From UBA2227 sp036677505 (GTDB lineage: Bacteria > Bacillota_I > Bacilli_A > Erysipelotrichales > Erysipelotrichaceae): a stretch of DNA of 64,000 bases. The notes beneath the pieces are model-generated. The model was not told where the DNA came from, ran no database searches, and was given only the letters and a program-made list of their open reading frames with translations. The stretch is from contig JAVBWK010000002.1 in NCBI GenBank assembly GCA_036677505.1, forward strand, positions 1-64,000. The letters run 5' to 3'. The position numbers were made by a program, and so were the translations under genes. Each line of letters starts with the position of its first letter. Positions within the stretch are counted from its first letter, which is position 1. This document shows positions 31,131-39,663 of this stretch, piece by piece.

Positions 31131-31276
31131 AGTTAGATATAACTAACACTTCATTCATCTAAATTTCAACCAATCTACCAATGGTTGCTTACCTCCCTAA
31201 AATACGTGAACACCTTAGCCGGTTCACAAGATGATGAAGAATAGACAGAGTGCCCCCATCACACTCTGTCTTTTTT
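31131..31276 (+). ncRNA. Unassigned structured RNA with three-way junction
   Basis: A roughly 145-base transcript is bounded by a strong promoter and a strong terminator. After a 5' hairpin (GTTAG/CTAAC, 31132-31147), the stem CTTCAT-T-CATCT (31149-31160) pairs with AGATGATGAAG (31229-31239). It encloses two hairpins: CAACC/GGTTG (31167-31187) and GTGAAC/GTTCAC (31206-31227). The linker CTTACCTCCCTAAAATAC is unpaired. It ends 54 bases before the patatin start, so it may be a stand-alone RNA or a leader. It does not match a riboswitch class I know. Confidence 0.6.
31243..31276 (+). terminator. Terminator of the structured RNA
   Basis: AGACAGAGTG (31243-31252) and CACTCTGTCT (31262-31271) form a 10-bp stem, loop CCCCCATCA, then six T residues. 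Confidence 0.92.
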
Positions 31277-31329
31277 GTAATAGAAAATGAAATGTGATAT
31301 ATTTTTATAAAAGAAACGAAGGAATCATC

Positions 31330-32226
31330 ATGTTCAGTAAAGAAAAAATAGGGTTAGCTTTATCCGGTGGCGGTATAAAAGCTTATGTGCAAATCCCTTT
31401 GATCCAATTTCTTGATCAGCATCAAGTAAAGATCGATGTGGTTGCCGGAACAAGTATGGGCTCAGTGATCGGCAGTCTGCTAGCATGTGGTGCAGACTCC
31501 AAACAATTGTCTGAAATCATGCTGGAATTAGAAAAATACTTCATCGACCAACAGATTTTCTTTCGACCGAATTTGAAAGTTTTGCCGTTTGCAAAGGAAA
31601 GGATTGATGGTTTTGTTGATGGTGATGAACTTGAAACAGTCCTTGAAAACTATTACAAGAGATTCGGTGTAGAAAATATCCGTGATGTGAAAGTGCCAAT
31701 CGCTATCAATGCTGTCGATCTAAACACCGGGAAAACCGTCATTTTTACATCTCATGCCCATTTGTTCAGCCAAAGACTGGATTGGATCATCATTGACGAT
31801 GTAAAATTGTCCACTGCTGTTCGCGCATCCTGCTCACTCCCTTTAGTCTTCTCAACAAAAAAATACCAGCAACTGAAGTTGGTCGATGGCGGTATACTGA
31901 TGAACCTCCCAGTACAGCCTTGCAAAGAGATGGGTGCAGACCACGTCATTTCGGTAACCATGTTCGATGAACAGGCAACCTCCGTAAATGACTCCATGAT
32001 TTCGGTTCTGATGAGATCGGTCGAAATTTTCTCACATGCCAACCGTCAGCTCAACATCCACGAAGGCGACTACAATTTCAACGTTCCTACCTCTCAATAC
32101 AATCTTCTTGATGTCGGTAAGGGCAGCGAAATCATAGAACTATCCAAGCAAGCTATCAATGAAGAAGAACAAGATATTTTAAAAGTCATAAATCAATGGC
32201 ATCAACCATTGAAATATCCGAAATAA
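31330..32226 (+). CDS. Patatin-like phospholipase
   Basis: The 298-residue protein has the oxyanion motif LSGGGIKAY, the nucleophile GTSMG and the catalytic Asp in VDGG, so it is an active-site-complete patatin of the RssA/YlbK type, acting on lipid acyl esters. There is no signal peptide, so it acts in the cytoplasm or on the inner membrane face. ATG 31330 is preferred because GAAGGAA lies 6 bases upstream and the fold begins at once; an ATG at 31294 adds 12 codons. An aldo/keto reductase follows 12 bases later. Confidence 0.9.
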   Translation: MFSKEKIGLALSGGGIKAYVQIPLIQFLDQHQVKIDVVAGTSMGSVIGSLLACGADSKQLSEIMLELEKYFIDQQIFFRPNLKVLPFAKERIDGFVDGDELETVLENYYKRFGVENIRDVKVPIAINAVDLNTGKTVIFTSHAHLFSQRLDWIIIDDVKLSTAVRASCSLPLVFSTKKYQQLKLVDGGILMNLPVQPCKEMGADHVISVTMFDEQATSVNDSMISVLMRSVEIFSHANRQLNIHEGDYNFNVPTSQYNLLDVGKGSEIIELSKQAINEEEQDILKVINQWHQPLKYPK

Positions 32227-32238
32227 GGAGGAAAAGAA

Positions 32239-33045
32239 ATGTTTAGGAAATTAAGTAACGGAGTAAATATCCCGATCATTGGTTATGGAACCTTCAAAAT
32301 CCCGAATGATCAAGCCGCTGCAGCTGTCAAGATTGCAATCGAAGAAGGATACCGACACATCGATACTGCCGCCATCTATCGAAATGAAGCTGGAGTCGGA
32401 CAAGGTATCAAAGACAGCCATATCAAAAGGGAAGACATTTTCCTGACAACCAAATGCTGGAACGAAGATCAAGGCTATAGAAAAACACTTGATGCTTTCG
32501 AGAAAAGTTGCCAGAGACTGCAAACCGATTATATTGATTTATATCTTATTCACTGGCCCAAACCATTGAATCACGAAACATGGCGGGCATTTGAAGAACT
32601 TTACGAAAAAGGACGGATAAGAGCGATTGGTGTATCGAATTTTCATCAGCATCATTTTGATAAGCTTATGGAAACCGCAAAAATCAAACCAATGGTCAAT
32701 CAAATCGAGTACACCCCTCGCTTAACGCAACAACCGTTAAAATCCTTTCTAGAAAAGGAAGGGGTCGCGATGGAATCGTGGAGTCCGTTGATGAGAGGAA
32801 AGGTTTCACACATCCCCTTACTGCTTGATTTATCCGAAAAGTACAAAAAAACAGTCGCTCAAATCGTTATCCGGTGGAACATCGATACCAATGTCATTGT
32901 TATTCCGAAAAGTGTGACTCCTTCACGCATAAAAGAAAACTTCGATGTCTTTGGTTTCAAACTAGAACCAAAAGATATCGAAGCGATAAATAATCTTAAT
33001 CAGGACCTTCGGACAGGCCCGGATCCTGACAATATTGATTTCTAG
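32239..33045 (+). CDS. Aldo/keto reductase
   Basis: The 268-residue barrel enzyme has the AKR tetrad: Asp and Tyr in DTAAIYRNE, Lys in TTKCW, and His in LIHWPKP. IPKSVTPSRIKENFDVF binds the NADPH 2'-phosphate. It reduces aldehydes such as methylglyoxal or 2,5-diketogluconate type substrates. It follows the patatin gene with AAGGAGGAAA as ribosome site, so the pair is probably one operon ending at the terminator shared with mutY. Confidence 0.93.
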   Translation: MFRKLSNGVNIPIIGYGTFKIPNDQAAAAVKIAIEEGYRHIDTAAIYRNEAGVGQGIKDSHIKREDIFLTTKCWNEDQGYRKTLDAFEKSCQRLQTDYIDLYLIHWPKPLNHETWRAFEELYEKGRIRAIGVSNFHQHHFDKLMETAKIKPMVNQIEYTPRLTQQPLKSFLEKEGVAMESWSPLMRGKVSHIPLLLDLSEKYKKTVAQIVIRWNIDTNVIVIPKSVTPSRIKENFDVFGFKLEPKDIEAINNLNQDLRTGPDPDNIDF

Positions 33046-33067
33046 AGCGGTGTTAATCGCTCTTTTT
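33044..33067. terminator. Bidirectional terminator
   Basis: GAGCG (33045-33049), loop, CGCTC (33058-33062) then TTTTTT, between aldo/keto reductase and mutY. Confidence 0.65.
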
Positions 33068-34051
33068 TAAGATCTTTGTCAGGATTTTGCGATGAGCCGA
33101 TATCCAAGCCTGTGAATCAATCTCAGATAATGAGATCCACCGGTAATAATCAGGAAGATCGACACCTTCCGCCAGGGCGGACCTTAGCACGGTCATTTCC
33201 CATATCTTGTGACTGTAGATGTGCTTGAGATTAAAAAGAATCTCCTCAGTCACAAAACGTTCATCTTCATCACGAACCTGGGGCAGCCGGAGATAACCCT
33301 CCATGAGTCCATCAGACCAATCGGTTGAAACCAGCAAACGGTCATGATTCATTATAAAATGAACATTATAAAACTCATTGGCCGGTTTCTTTGCTGAACT
33401 TTTTACAGGATACTGATTCACGGCCCCGTGTCGGTAAGCCAAACACTTGTCTTTCAATGGGCATTTTGTACATTCAGGAGAAGCAGGCTTGCATATCAGA
33501 GCTCCAAGCTCCATCAAGCCTTGAGTGAAATCGGATGGTTCTGATCCAACCATCCACTCATCCAAAACACCCGCAACATATTTCTTCGTTGAATCTTTAA
33601 CGATATCATGCGGGGACATTAATACTCGGCTGACAACCCGCAAAACATTGCCATCTACGGCAGCTATCGGTTGATCAAAGGCGATAGATAAAATAGCTGC
33701 AGCCGTATATTCTCCAATGCCGGGAATCTTTATGACATTGGCATAATCCGATGGGAAAATCCCGTCAAATTCATCGACGATCATTTTCGAACCCTTCCAC
33801 AGCATTCTGGCTCTTCTATAATAACCAAGACCTTCCCAGGCTTTCAAGATCTCAGCTTCTGATGCGGATGCACAAGCATGAACATCTGGAAATTTCTCCA
33901 TCCATCGCAGATAATAAGGAAGCATCGTATCAATACGGGTCTGTTGAGCCATGATTTCACTGACCCACACGGAATATGGGTCTTTACTGCCTCGAAAGGG
34001 CAATTCTCTTTTATTTTCGCTATACCAACGGACCAGTTCTGTAGCTATCAT
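33053..34051 (-). CDS. mutY: Adenine DNA glycosylase MutY
   Basis: The 332-residue enzyme removes adenine mispaired with 8-oxoguanine. It has the helix-hairpin-helix IPGIGEYTAAAIL with the catalytic Asp in AVDGNVLRV, the catalytic Glu in VSEIMAQQT, a 4Fe-4S cluster C-x6-C-x2-C-x5-C, and a C-terminal NUDIX-like 8-oxoG-recognition domain. ATG 34051 is chosen because GAGGTGAT precedes it; the open frame reaches 34102. The gene lies directly behind the 6S RNA terminator. Confidence 0.95.
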   Translation of the reverse strand: MIATELVRWYSENKRELPFRGSKDPYSVWVSEIMAQQTRIDTMLPYYLRWMEKFPDVHACASASEAEILKAWEGLGYYRRARMLWKGSKMIVDEFDGIFPSDYANVIKIPGIGEYTAAAILSIAFDQPIAAVDGNVLRVVSRVLMSPHDIVKDSTKKYVAGVLDEWMVGSEPSDFTQGLMELGALICKPASPECTKCPLKDKCLAYRHGAVNQYPVKSSAKKPANEFYNVHFIMNHDRLLVSTDWSDGLMEGYLRLPQVRDEDERFVTEEILFNLKHIYSHKIWEMTVLRSALAEGVDLPDYYRWISLSEIDSQAWISAHRKILTKILKKSD

Positions 34052-34083
34052 CGTTATCACCTCATCCATTATAACAAAACATT

Positions 34084-34105
34084 GAAAAAAGTGCTTGCGC
34101 ACTTC
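34084..34105 (-). terminator. Terminator of the 6S-like RNA
   Basis: On the minus strand AAGTGC, loop GCAA, GCACTT followed by a T run. Confidence 0.85.
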
Positions 34106-34267
34106 TTTCTTTCATTTAATTGGTGAACTTGAACAACATCAGTTTATAGTGCGTTACATGCCATAAGGGTTCACCTTTACTTCGAAACAAGGAGGGAAGA
34201 ATGATGCTTCGTTGGTCGACATGGCTACAAACTGACGAAAAAGGTTATGTTGCCAACTCAAGTTGGT
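34084..34267 (-). ncRNA. ssrS: Probable 6S RNA (SsrS)
   Basis: A roughly 184-base transcript on the minus strand forms one long rod. On the plus strand the arms AACTTGA/TCAAGTT, CAACAT/ATGTTG, CAGTTT/AAACTG with TAG/CTA, and CATG/CATG pair in register, leaving a central bubble and an inner hairpin. It ends with AAGTGC, GCAA, GCACTT and a T run. This size and open-promoter-like rod are typical of 6S RNA, which binds the sigma-A RNA polymerase. It has no open frame of note. A strong promoter precedes it. Confidence 0.6.
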
Positions 34268-34273
34268 AGACCC

Positions 34274-34302
34274 ATTATAACAAAGGATGAAAATAAATTC
34301 AA
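34274..34302 (-). promoter_or_regulatory. Promoter of the 6S-like RNA
   Basis: On the minus strand TTGAAT (34302-34297) and TATAAT (34279-34274), spacer 17; start near 34267. Confidence 0.8.
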
Positions 34303-34377
34303 CTTTTACAGAAAGTTTTTCACAAAATTTTCACTTGCAGATCAAGTTAAGCATAAAGTAAAATAAAAAATGCCAAA

Positions 34378-34653
34378 TCACTTTTGTTTATTGGTCAAAG
34401 ACAGGACTTTTTTGTAACCGGATCCCTTAATCAATGCACGGTTGACTCTGGAAATCGTGGCACTGCTGACTGATGTTTTTTTCTCGATAAACTCGTATGT
34501 GTGACCCTGCGACAATAACTCTGCAACCCACAAACGATCAGTCATGTCGTCGATCTCCTTGTACGTACAGATATCATCCAGGAAATCCCGGGCATCTTCG
34601 ATGGTCTTGCAGGAAATAAAAGCTTCATATAGTCTCAACTGTTTGTCATTCAT
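34378..34653 (-). CDS. YerC/YecD family TrpR-like DNA-binding protein
   Basis: The 91-residue protein is a TrpR-fold protein of the YerC/YecD type, with MTDRLWVAELLSQGHTYEFIEKKTSVSSATISRVNRAL providing the helix-turn-helix in its centre. It lacks an obvious tryptophan pocket. The function in Firmicutes is unclear; it may repress a small regulon. It reads toward the 6S-like RNA and has no close neighbour on its strand. Confidence 0.85.
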   Translation of the reverse strand: MNDKQLRLYEAFISCKTIEDARDFLDDICTYKEIDDMTDRLWVAELLSQGHTYEFIEKKTSVSSATISRVNRALIKGSGYKKVLSLTNKQK

Positions 34654-34781
34654 AATAGATACCTCGCAAGTCCATCATATCAAAAACGCACCAAATACTC
34701 CATATTAGGAAGAAAATAATCCATTTGTGTGCACTTAATTCTGTTTTGTCAATAAATGTGTCATTATATCCAATCACATGA

Positions 34782-34810
34782 TTGTTATGTCATGACAATT
34801 CGATTATAAT
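34782..34810 (+). promoter_or_regulatory. Promoter with palindrome in its spacer
   Basis: TTGTTA (34782-34787) and TATAAT (34805-34810) are 17 bases apart, and the perfect palindrome TGTCATGACA occupies 34788-34797 between them. A regulator binding in the spacer would block or bend this promoter, which drives the methyltransferase-GH3-HD-GYP operon. Confidence 0.6.
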
Positions 34811-34838
34811 TTACTCGTATTACATAAAGGGAAAGAAT

Positions 34839-35414
34839 ATGAGCGATTTGATCATCGGCTGTCTGGCGTTTGGTTTGCTTTATATTTTTGATTACAATAA
34901 AATTGAGGCAAGAATCCAGTGGCTAAACAGTTTCTTCGGTATCGGTGTGATAATATTAGCCTATTCTTCTTGGCAGGTGATTTTTTCACCGTCTGCCGGT
35001 TTCTCTGTTTCCGCCGAAATTTCCGCAGTGTTTTATGGACTTGCGGGCATTAGTGCGCTTTTTATGCTGTATGCTCTTTTTGGGGCCTTGCCTTTTGAGA
35101 AGACATACGTAAAAGGCAGCTCCAGCGAGCTGATCGACACCGGAGTTTACGCCTTGTGCCGGCATCCGGGAGTATGGGGATTCTTCTTTATGTATATATT
35201 TGCATTCTTAGCCAGCGGCAAGTGGATCGTATTAGCCGCATGTATTTGCTGGACACTGATGGATATCATTCACGTATGGGTGCAGGACAAGTATTTCTTT
35301 CCGAAAACATTACCGGGATATCAGCAGTATCAGCAAACAACACCGTTTCTGTTCTTCACAAGGGAGAGTTTCACAAGGTTTATCCAGACCATAGGAAGTA
35401 GGGGCAAACTATGA
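34839..35414 (+). CDS. Isoprenylcysteine/phospholipid-methyltransferase-like membrane protein
   Basis: The 191-residue protein has about four or five membrane helices, then IDTGVYALCRHPGVWGFFFMYI and VQDKYFFPKTLPGYQQYQQTTPFL. The GxYxxxRHPxxxG and later acidic-aromatic motif are the SAM-binding core of the ICMT/PEMT/NnrU fold. It probably methylates a lipid-borne group in the membrane. ATG 34839 is chosen because AAAGGGAAAG precedes it. It overlaps the GH3 gene by ATGA, so product and regulation are probably linked. Confidence 0.78.
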   Translation: MSDLIIGCLAFGLLYIFDYNKIEARIQWLNSFFGIGVIILAYSSWQVIFSPSAGFSVSAEISAVFYGLAGISALFMLYALFGALPFEKTYVKGSSSELIDTGVYALCRHPGVWGFFFMYIFAFLASGKWIVLAACICWTLMDIIHVWVQDKYFFPKTLPGYQQYQQTTPFLFFTRESFTRFIQTIGSRGKL

Positions 35415-37027
35415 ACATGGATCAAATGCTCAAAGAAAAACGATATGATGAAATCTGGCAGAAATACTGCGGTTTTTTAGACTCTTCAATTGGTGATTTC
35501 ATGGAGATTCAGAATCGGCTTCTGATGGAGCAAATCGATTTATATTCAAAATGCGAGTTAGGTAAGAAAATCATGGGCGGTAAGACCCCGCGGAGCGTTG
35601 ATGAGTTCCGCCGTCTTGTTCCATTAACGACATATGAAGATTATGCAGACATGCTGCTGCCTAAAAACAAAGACATTCTACCATCTGAACCTCTGGTTTG
35701 GATTCAGACGACATGGGAAGGCGGAAAATCACCGCTAAAGGTTGCACCTTACACTAAAACGATGATCAATCATCATCGTGACGTTGCTTTGACATGTTTC
35801 ATTTTGGCCACAAGTACGGAAAAGGGAAAATTCAACTTAAAACCGAAAATGAATTTCCTCAACGGCATGGCACCGCTGCCATACCTGACCGGATTGCTTC
35901 CTTACACGATTCAAGGGGAATACACCGTCAATTTCATGCCATCCATTGAAGAAGGCAATAAAATGACCTTTGGCGAACGTAACAAAGCCGGCTTTAAACA
36001 AGGCATGCAACGCGGTATCGACCTATTTTACGGATTGAGCAGTGTTATCGTACGCATGAGCGAAAGTTTCTCTGACGGATCAAAATCCGGCGGTAAGTTT
36101 GATGTTCTGTCTTACCGGCTGCCTATGCTGCAGAAACTGATTAAAGCGAAAATTAAAAGTAAACTTTCGAAACAGCCGATGTTACCCAAAGATATATTCG
36201 ATTTGAAAGGCTTTATCTGTGCCGGAACTGATTCCACTCATTTTAAGAAAAAGATCGAGTATTACTGGGGGGTTAAACCGCTGGAGATTTTCGGCGGAAC
36301 CGAAGCCACCTGTATCGCAGCAGAGTCTTGGACGAAGAAAGGTCTGATCCTGTTCCCGACGGTCTGCTTCTATGAGTTTATTCCGATGAGCGAGTTCTAT
36401 AAGAATCTCGAGAATCCGAAACACAAACCGAAAACTTATCTGCTGAACGAACTGAAAGCCGATGAATATTACGAAATTGTCATCACTTCCCTTAAGGGCG
36501 GAGCTTTTGCCCGTTACAGGATTGGTGATGTATTCAAATGTGAATCTATGTCTCGTGAAGAAGATGGTATCATGCTTCCGCACTTCAAGTATGTCGATCG
36601 CATCGCACCGGTTATCGATCTTGCCGGATTTACCCGCATAACCGAAGCTACGATCGAAGAAGTCATACGGCTTTCCAAACTTGATATCCATGACTGGTTT
36701 GCCGTGAAGCGTTACGACAGCCTGGAACGTCCGTATGTGGATATGTATATTGAACTGAATCACAAATCAGGCTTCGGAATGGATAATGCCGATCTGGTCC
36801 GTGATCAGCTGGAGATTTATTTCCGCTACACAGACGAAGACTTTAAAAATCTGAAGAAGATGCTTGGAATCGATCCGTTGCAAGTACGTATCTTGCCATT
36901 GGGCAGTATTGAAAGGTACCGACGTTCAATCAATCACACACTGTTTAGAGTGAACCCGAATTTCTTCGACGTCACCGAGATTCTGAAAATCGCCGCGACC
37001 AACAAAGGGGGTGAACCCTATTGTTAA
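35411..37027 (+). CDS. GH3-family acyl-amido synthetase
   Basis: The 538-residue protein belongs to the GH3 family, adenylating enzymes known from plants, where they join a carboxylic hormone to an amino acid. It shows TTWEGGKSPLK (phosphate-binding loop region), GTDSTHFKKKIEYYWG, EIFGGTEATCIA (GGTEA), and YRIGDVFKC, followed by a small C-terminal domain. The bacterial substrates are unknown. It is translationally coupled to a membrane methyltransferase upstream and to an HD-GYP signalling protein downstream, a combination I have not met. No membrane segment or signal peptide is visible. Confidence 0.85.
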   Translation: MNMDQMLKEKRYDEIWQKYCGFLDSSIGDFMEIQNRLLMEQIDLYSKCELGKKIMGGKTPRSVDEFRRLVPLTTYEDYADMLLPKNKDILPSEPLVWIQTTWEGGKSPLKVAPYTKTMINHHRDVALTCFILATSTEKGKFNLKPKMNFLNGMAPLPYLTGLLPYTIQGEYTVNFMPSIEEGNKMTFGERNKAGFKQGMQRGIDLFYGLSSVIVRMSESFSDGSKSGGKFDVLSYRLPMLQKLIKAKIKSKLSKQPMLPKDIFDLKGFICAGTDSTHFKKKIEYYWGVKPLEIFGGTEATCIAAESWTKKGLILFPTVCFYEFIPMSEFYKNLENPKHKPKTYLLNELKADEYYEIVITSLKGGAFARYRIGDVFKCESMSREEDGIMLPHFKYVDRIAPVIDLAGFTRITEATIEEVIRLSKLDIHDWFAVKRYDSLERPYVDMYIELNHKSGFGMDNADLVRDQLEIYFRYTDEDFKNLKKMLGIDPLQVRILPLGSIERYRRSINHTLFRVNPNFFDVTEILKIAATNKGGEPYC

Positions 37028-39582
37028 TCCGTAATATCATCTATTGGGGCATTCCTTCTCTCGCTTTAGCCATCAATCTGGTACTGTTCTTAATTCTTGT
37101 CTTATCGAAAAAGGATAACCATATCCGCTCCTTTATGATGTTTGTTTTATCGATGATTGCCTGGGCATCCACTTCGCTGCTGATGAAAGCGCAAGTTCAG
37201 CCCGGGGTTTTGTTCTTCAACCGGATGATGGTCTCATCGATCACATTGGTTCCGTATTTTGCATATATCTTTATCAGTAACTTTACCGGCCAAATCAAGA
37301 AATCAGCTATTGCTTTTTGGACACTTGTCATCGTAGTCATGAACATATTGAATGCCATGGGTTATATGATAACGGATGCAGCTATGGTGCCAATCGTCAT
37401 TGACGGAAACACAACCTATGAGCTTCAATATTCCTTAGGAATTCCCGCATATTTTGCCTTTGGTACGATTTTTATTCTGCTGAGTGTCTGTATGCTGATG
37501 ATGCGCAAAGCGATCCGTTACGGAAACAAATCCTCTAGCCGGCTTAAACCGGTATTGACGGGATTATTCATTCTTTATGTCGGATTTGCAATCAATCTGC
37601 TGCCGGCCATCGGTAAATACCCGATTGACTTTGCATTTGGTATCGTTACATCTATCTATATGATGGTTGCAGTTTATAAAACCCGGGTCATCGAGCTTAA
37701 GTTCGTTATCACCAGGGCTGTCGTGTTTACCGGTTTGCTGACACTGCTGGTCACGGTAACCGTATTTATCGTTAATCAAATCATGAGTACGTTTGGAACT
37801 TTCATGAGTGAAATGTCGAGACAGGGTCAGATCCTTATTTCAACCCTTGTTTCTATCCTCATGTTTTTGCCATTATTCAATATCGTTCAAAGATTGGTGG
37901 AAAATTACTTCTACAAAGTCGAAAATCAGCACAACAACATGATAAAGCTGTTTACGATGACCGTATCCAATAACCTCAACCTTGAGAACATCACTGATGA
38001 ATTATTGAAAGTTGTCAATGAGATCACCAGCAATGACCGGGCGTTTATCTTTTTGAAAAATGATGAAACGGAAGATTACGATTATTATGCTTCAATCAAG
38101 AAACTTGACAAACTCTCATTTAATATTCAAAAGACACACCCGTTTGTCCGATGGTTCAAACAGTTTGATGATATTATTTACGAACAGTATATCGATGTGC
38201 ATCCGTTCTTTAAAACCATGTGGGATAATGAACGTCAGGAACTCATTCTTATGCGTTTTGAAGCGGCGATACCGCTGAAATATAACGGTTCGCTGACCGG
38301 AATCCTGCTGATTTCATCCAAAGACAGCACCTCACGTTTAGCAGAATCCGAACTGAATCACGTCGCGACCTTGTGTGCTACAGCAGCAATTACGATTTCC
38401 AATGCAAGTATGTATGAAAGAACGAAACGTGAAGCCGTCATGGATGGGCTTACCAATGTGTACAACCGTCGTTACTTTATGGAGCAGATCGCGAAGTATA
38501 CAGCCAATCTGAGAAACCAGATCGTTTCGCTGATCATCCTGAATATCGACATGTTCAGTGTCTTCAATGACTTGTACGGACATTATGCCGGCGACTATGC
38601 GTTGGTAAAGATTGCCGAAGCCATCAAGTTTGTCTGCGGTTCCCAAGGAGTCATCTGCCGATTTGGAGAAGATACATTTGCAATCATCCTGCCCTTTGTG
38701 GATTCCAAAGGTGCTTATGAATTATCAGAGAAAATAAGATTGAGAATTATCAATCAGTCGATGTCCGAAAAAGAAGATATTAACCGGTTCGTCACGATTT
38801 CAGCAGGCATCTGTGTGGCACCGACCTTAGCCAATGATGAAAAGGATATCGTTGCCAAAGCCAATTTAGCATTGCATGCAGCCAAAGCAAACGGCAAGAA
38901 TCAGTCCCTGATTTATAATCCGGATCAGCATGATGCCCGTCACAACGGCGATGAAGAAATGAATATGGCCACGATTTATGCACTGACTGCAGCAATCGAT
39001 GCCAAAGACCACTATACATTCGGTCACTCTCAACGGGTTGCCCGTTATGCTGTGGCTATCGCTGAGGAGGCCGGAGCATCGAAGGATGAACTGGAACTGA
39101 TCCGGCAGGCTTCACTGTTACATGACATCGGAAAAATCGGTATTCCGGAAAATATTCTGACGAAGTATACGAAACTGACGGATGAAGAGTATGACACGAT
39201 GAAAAAGCATGTGGACATGTCCATTACGATCATCAAGTATCTGCCTTCCTTCTCGCATGTTATCCCGGCCATTATCGGACATCATGAACGTTGGGACGGC
39301 ACCGGTTACCCGCGCAAAATTGCCGGAGAGAACATACCGTTTGCTGCCCGATGCATCGCTATTGCCGATGCCTTCGATGCCATCACCTCCGACCGCCACT
39401 ATAAGAGTTATCTCAGCGTGGATTATGCCGTCGATGAGATTGAGCGTTATGCAGGCAAACAATTCGATCCAAAGCTTGCTGCCATCTTTGTAAAACTGGT
39501 CAGAAGCGGGAAACTGATTATCGAACCTTCCCGGGCAAGCAATTATCCAACCCAAGCTCAACCGCCAAATATAAAAGCGTGA
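37021..39582 (+). CDS. 7TM-GAF-GGDEF(degenerate)-HD-GYP signalling protein
   Basis: The 853-residue protein starts at TTG with GGGGGTG upstream, overlapping the GH3 gene. It has seven or eight N-terminal membrane helices (about 5-260, 7TM histidine-kinase-type sensor), a GAF-like domain (about 310-470), a GGDEF domain (about 475-635) and an HD-GYP domain (about 655-835). The GGDEF signature reads RFGEDTF, so cyclase activity is probably lost. HD-GYP is intact: LLHDIGKIGIP and HHERWDGTGYP. It is therefore probably a cyclic-di-GMP phosphodiesterase controlled by a membrane or intracellular ligand, perhaps the operon's own product. Confidence 0.9.
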   Translation: MLIRNIIYWGIPSLALAINLVLFLILVLSKKDNHIRSFMMFVLSMIAWASTSLLMKAQVQPGVLFFNRMMVSSITLVPYFAYIFISNFTGQIKKSAIAFWTLVIVVMNILNAMGYMITDAAMVPIVIDGNTTYELQYSLGIPAYFAFGTIFILLSVCMLMMRKAIRYGNKSSSRLKPVLTGLFILYVGFAINLLPAIGKYPIDFAFGIVTSIYMMVAVYKTRVIELKFVITRAVVFTGLLTLLVTVTVFIVNQIMSTFGTFMSEMSRQGQILISTLVSILMFLPLFNIVQRLVENYFYKVENQHNNMIKLFTMTVSNNLNLENITDELLKVVNEITSNDRAFIFLKNDETEDYDYYASIKKLDKLSFNIQKTHPFVRWFKQFDDIIYEQYIDVHPFFKTMWDNERQELILMRFEAAIPLKYNGSLTGILLISSKDSTSRLAESELNHVATLCATAAITISNASMYERTKREAVMDGLTNVYNRRYFMEQIAKYTANLRNQIVSLIILNIDMFSVFNDLYGHYAGDYALVKIAEAIKFVCGSQGVICRFGEDTFAIILPFVDSKGAYELSEKIRLRIINQSMSEKEDINRFVTISAGICVAPTLANDEKDIVAKANLALHAAKANGKNQSLIYNPDQHDARHNGDEEMNMATIYALTAAIDAKDHYTFGHSQRVARYAVAIAEEAGASKDELELIRQASLLHDIGKIGIPENILTKYTKLTDEEYDTMKKHVDMSITIIKYLPSFSHVIPAIIGHHERWDGTGYPRKIAGENIPFAARCIAIADAFDAITSDRHYKSYLSVDYAVDEIERYAGKQFDPKLAAIFVKLVRSGKLIIEPSRASNYPTQAQPPNIKA

Positions 39583-39603
39583 CCCAGTAAGGTTACGCTT
39601 TTT
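39575..39603 (+). terminator. Terminator of the GH3/HD-GYP operon
   Basis: AAGCGTGACC (39575-39584) pairs with GGTTACGCTT (39591-39600) with one G-T pair, followed by T residues. Confidence 0.8.
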
Positions 39604-39663
39604 GTATCCTGAGATACATTATATTCATGCAAAATCTGTATAATATGATTGGAAGGTGAAATT

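Noticed and set aside
31131..31276. Assigning the structured RNA to T-box, purine, TPP or 6S classes
   Set aside because: No T-box GGUGG motif, no purine core, no TPP motifs, and the three-way junction does not fit the 6S rod.
36182..36763. A 193-codon minus-strand frame inside the GH3 gene
   Set aside because: It is fully antisense to a well-conserved enzyme region, without a ribosome site or recognisable domain.
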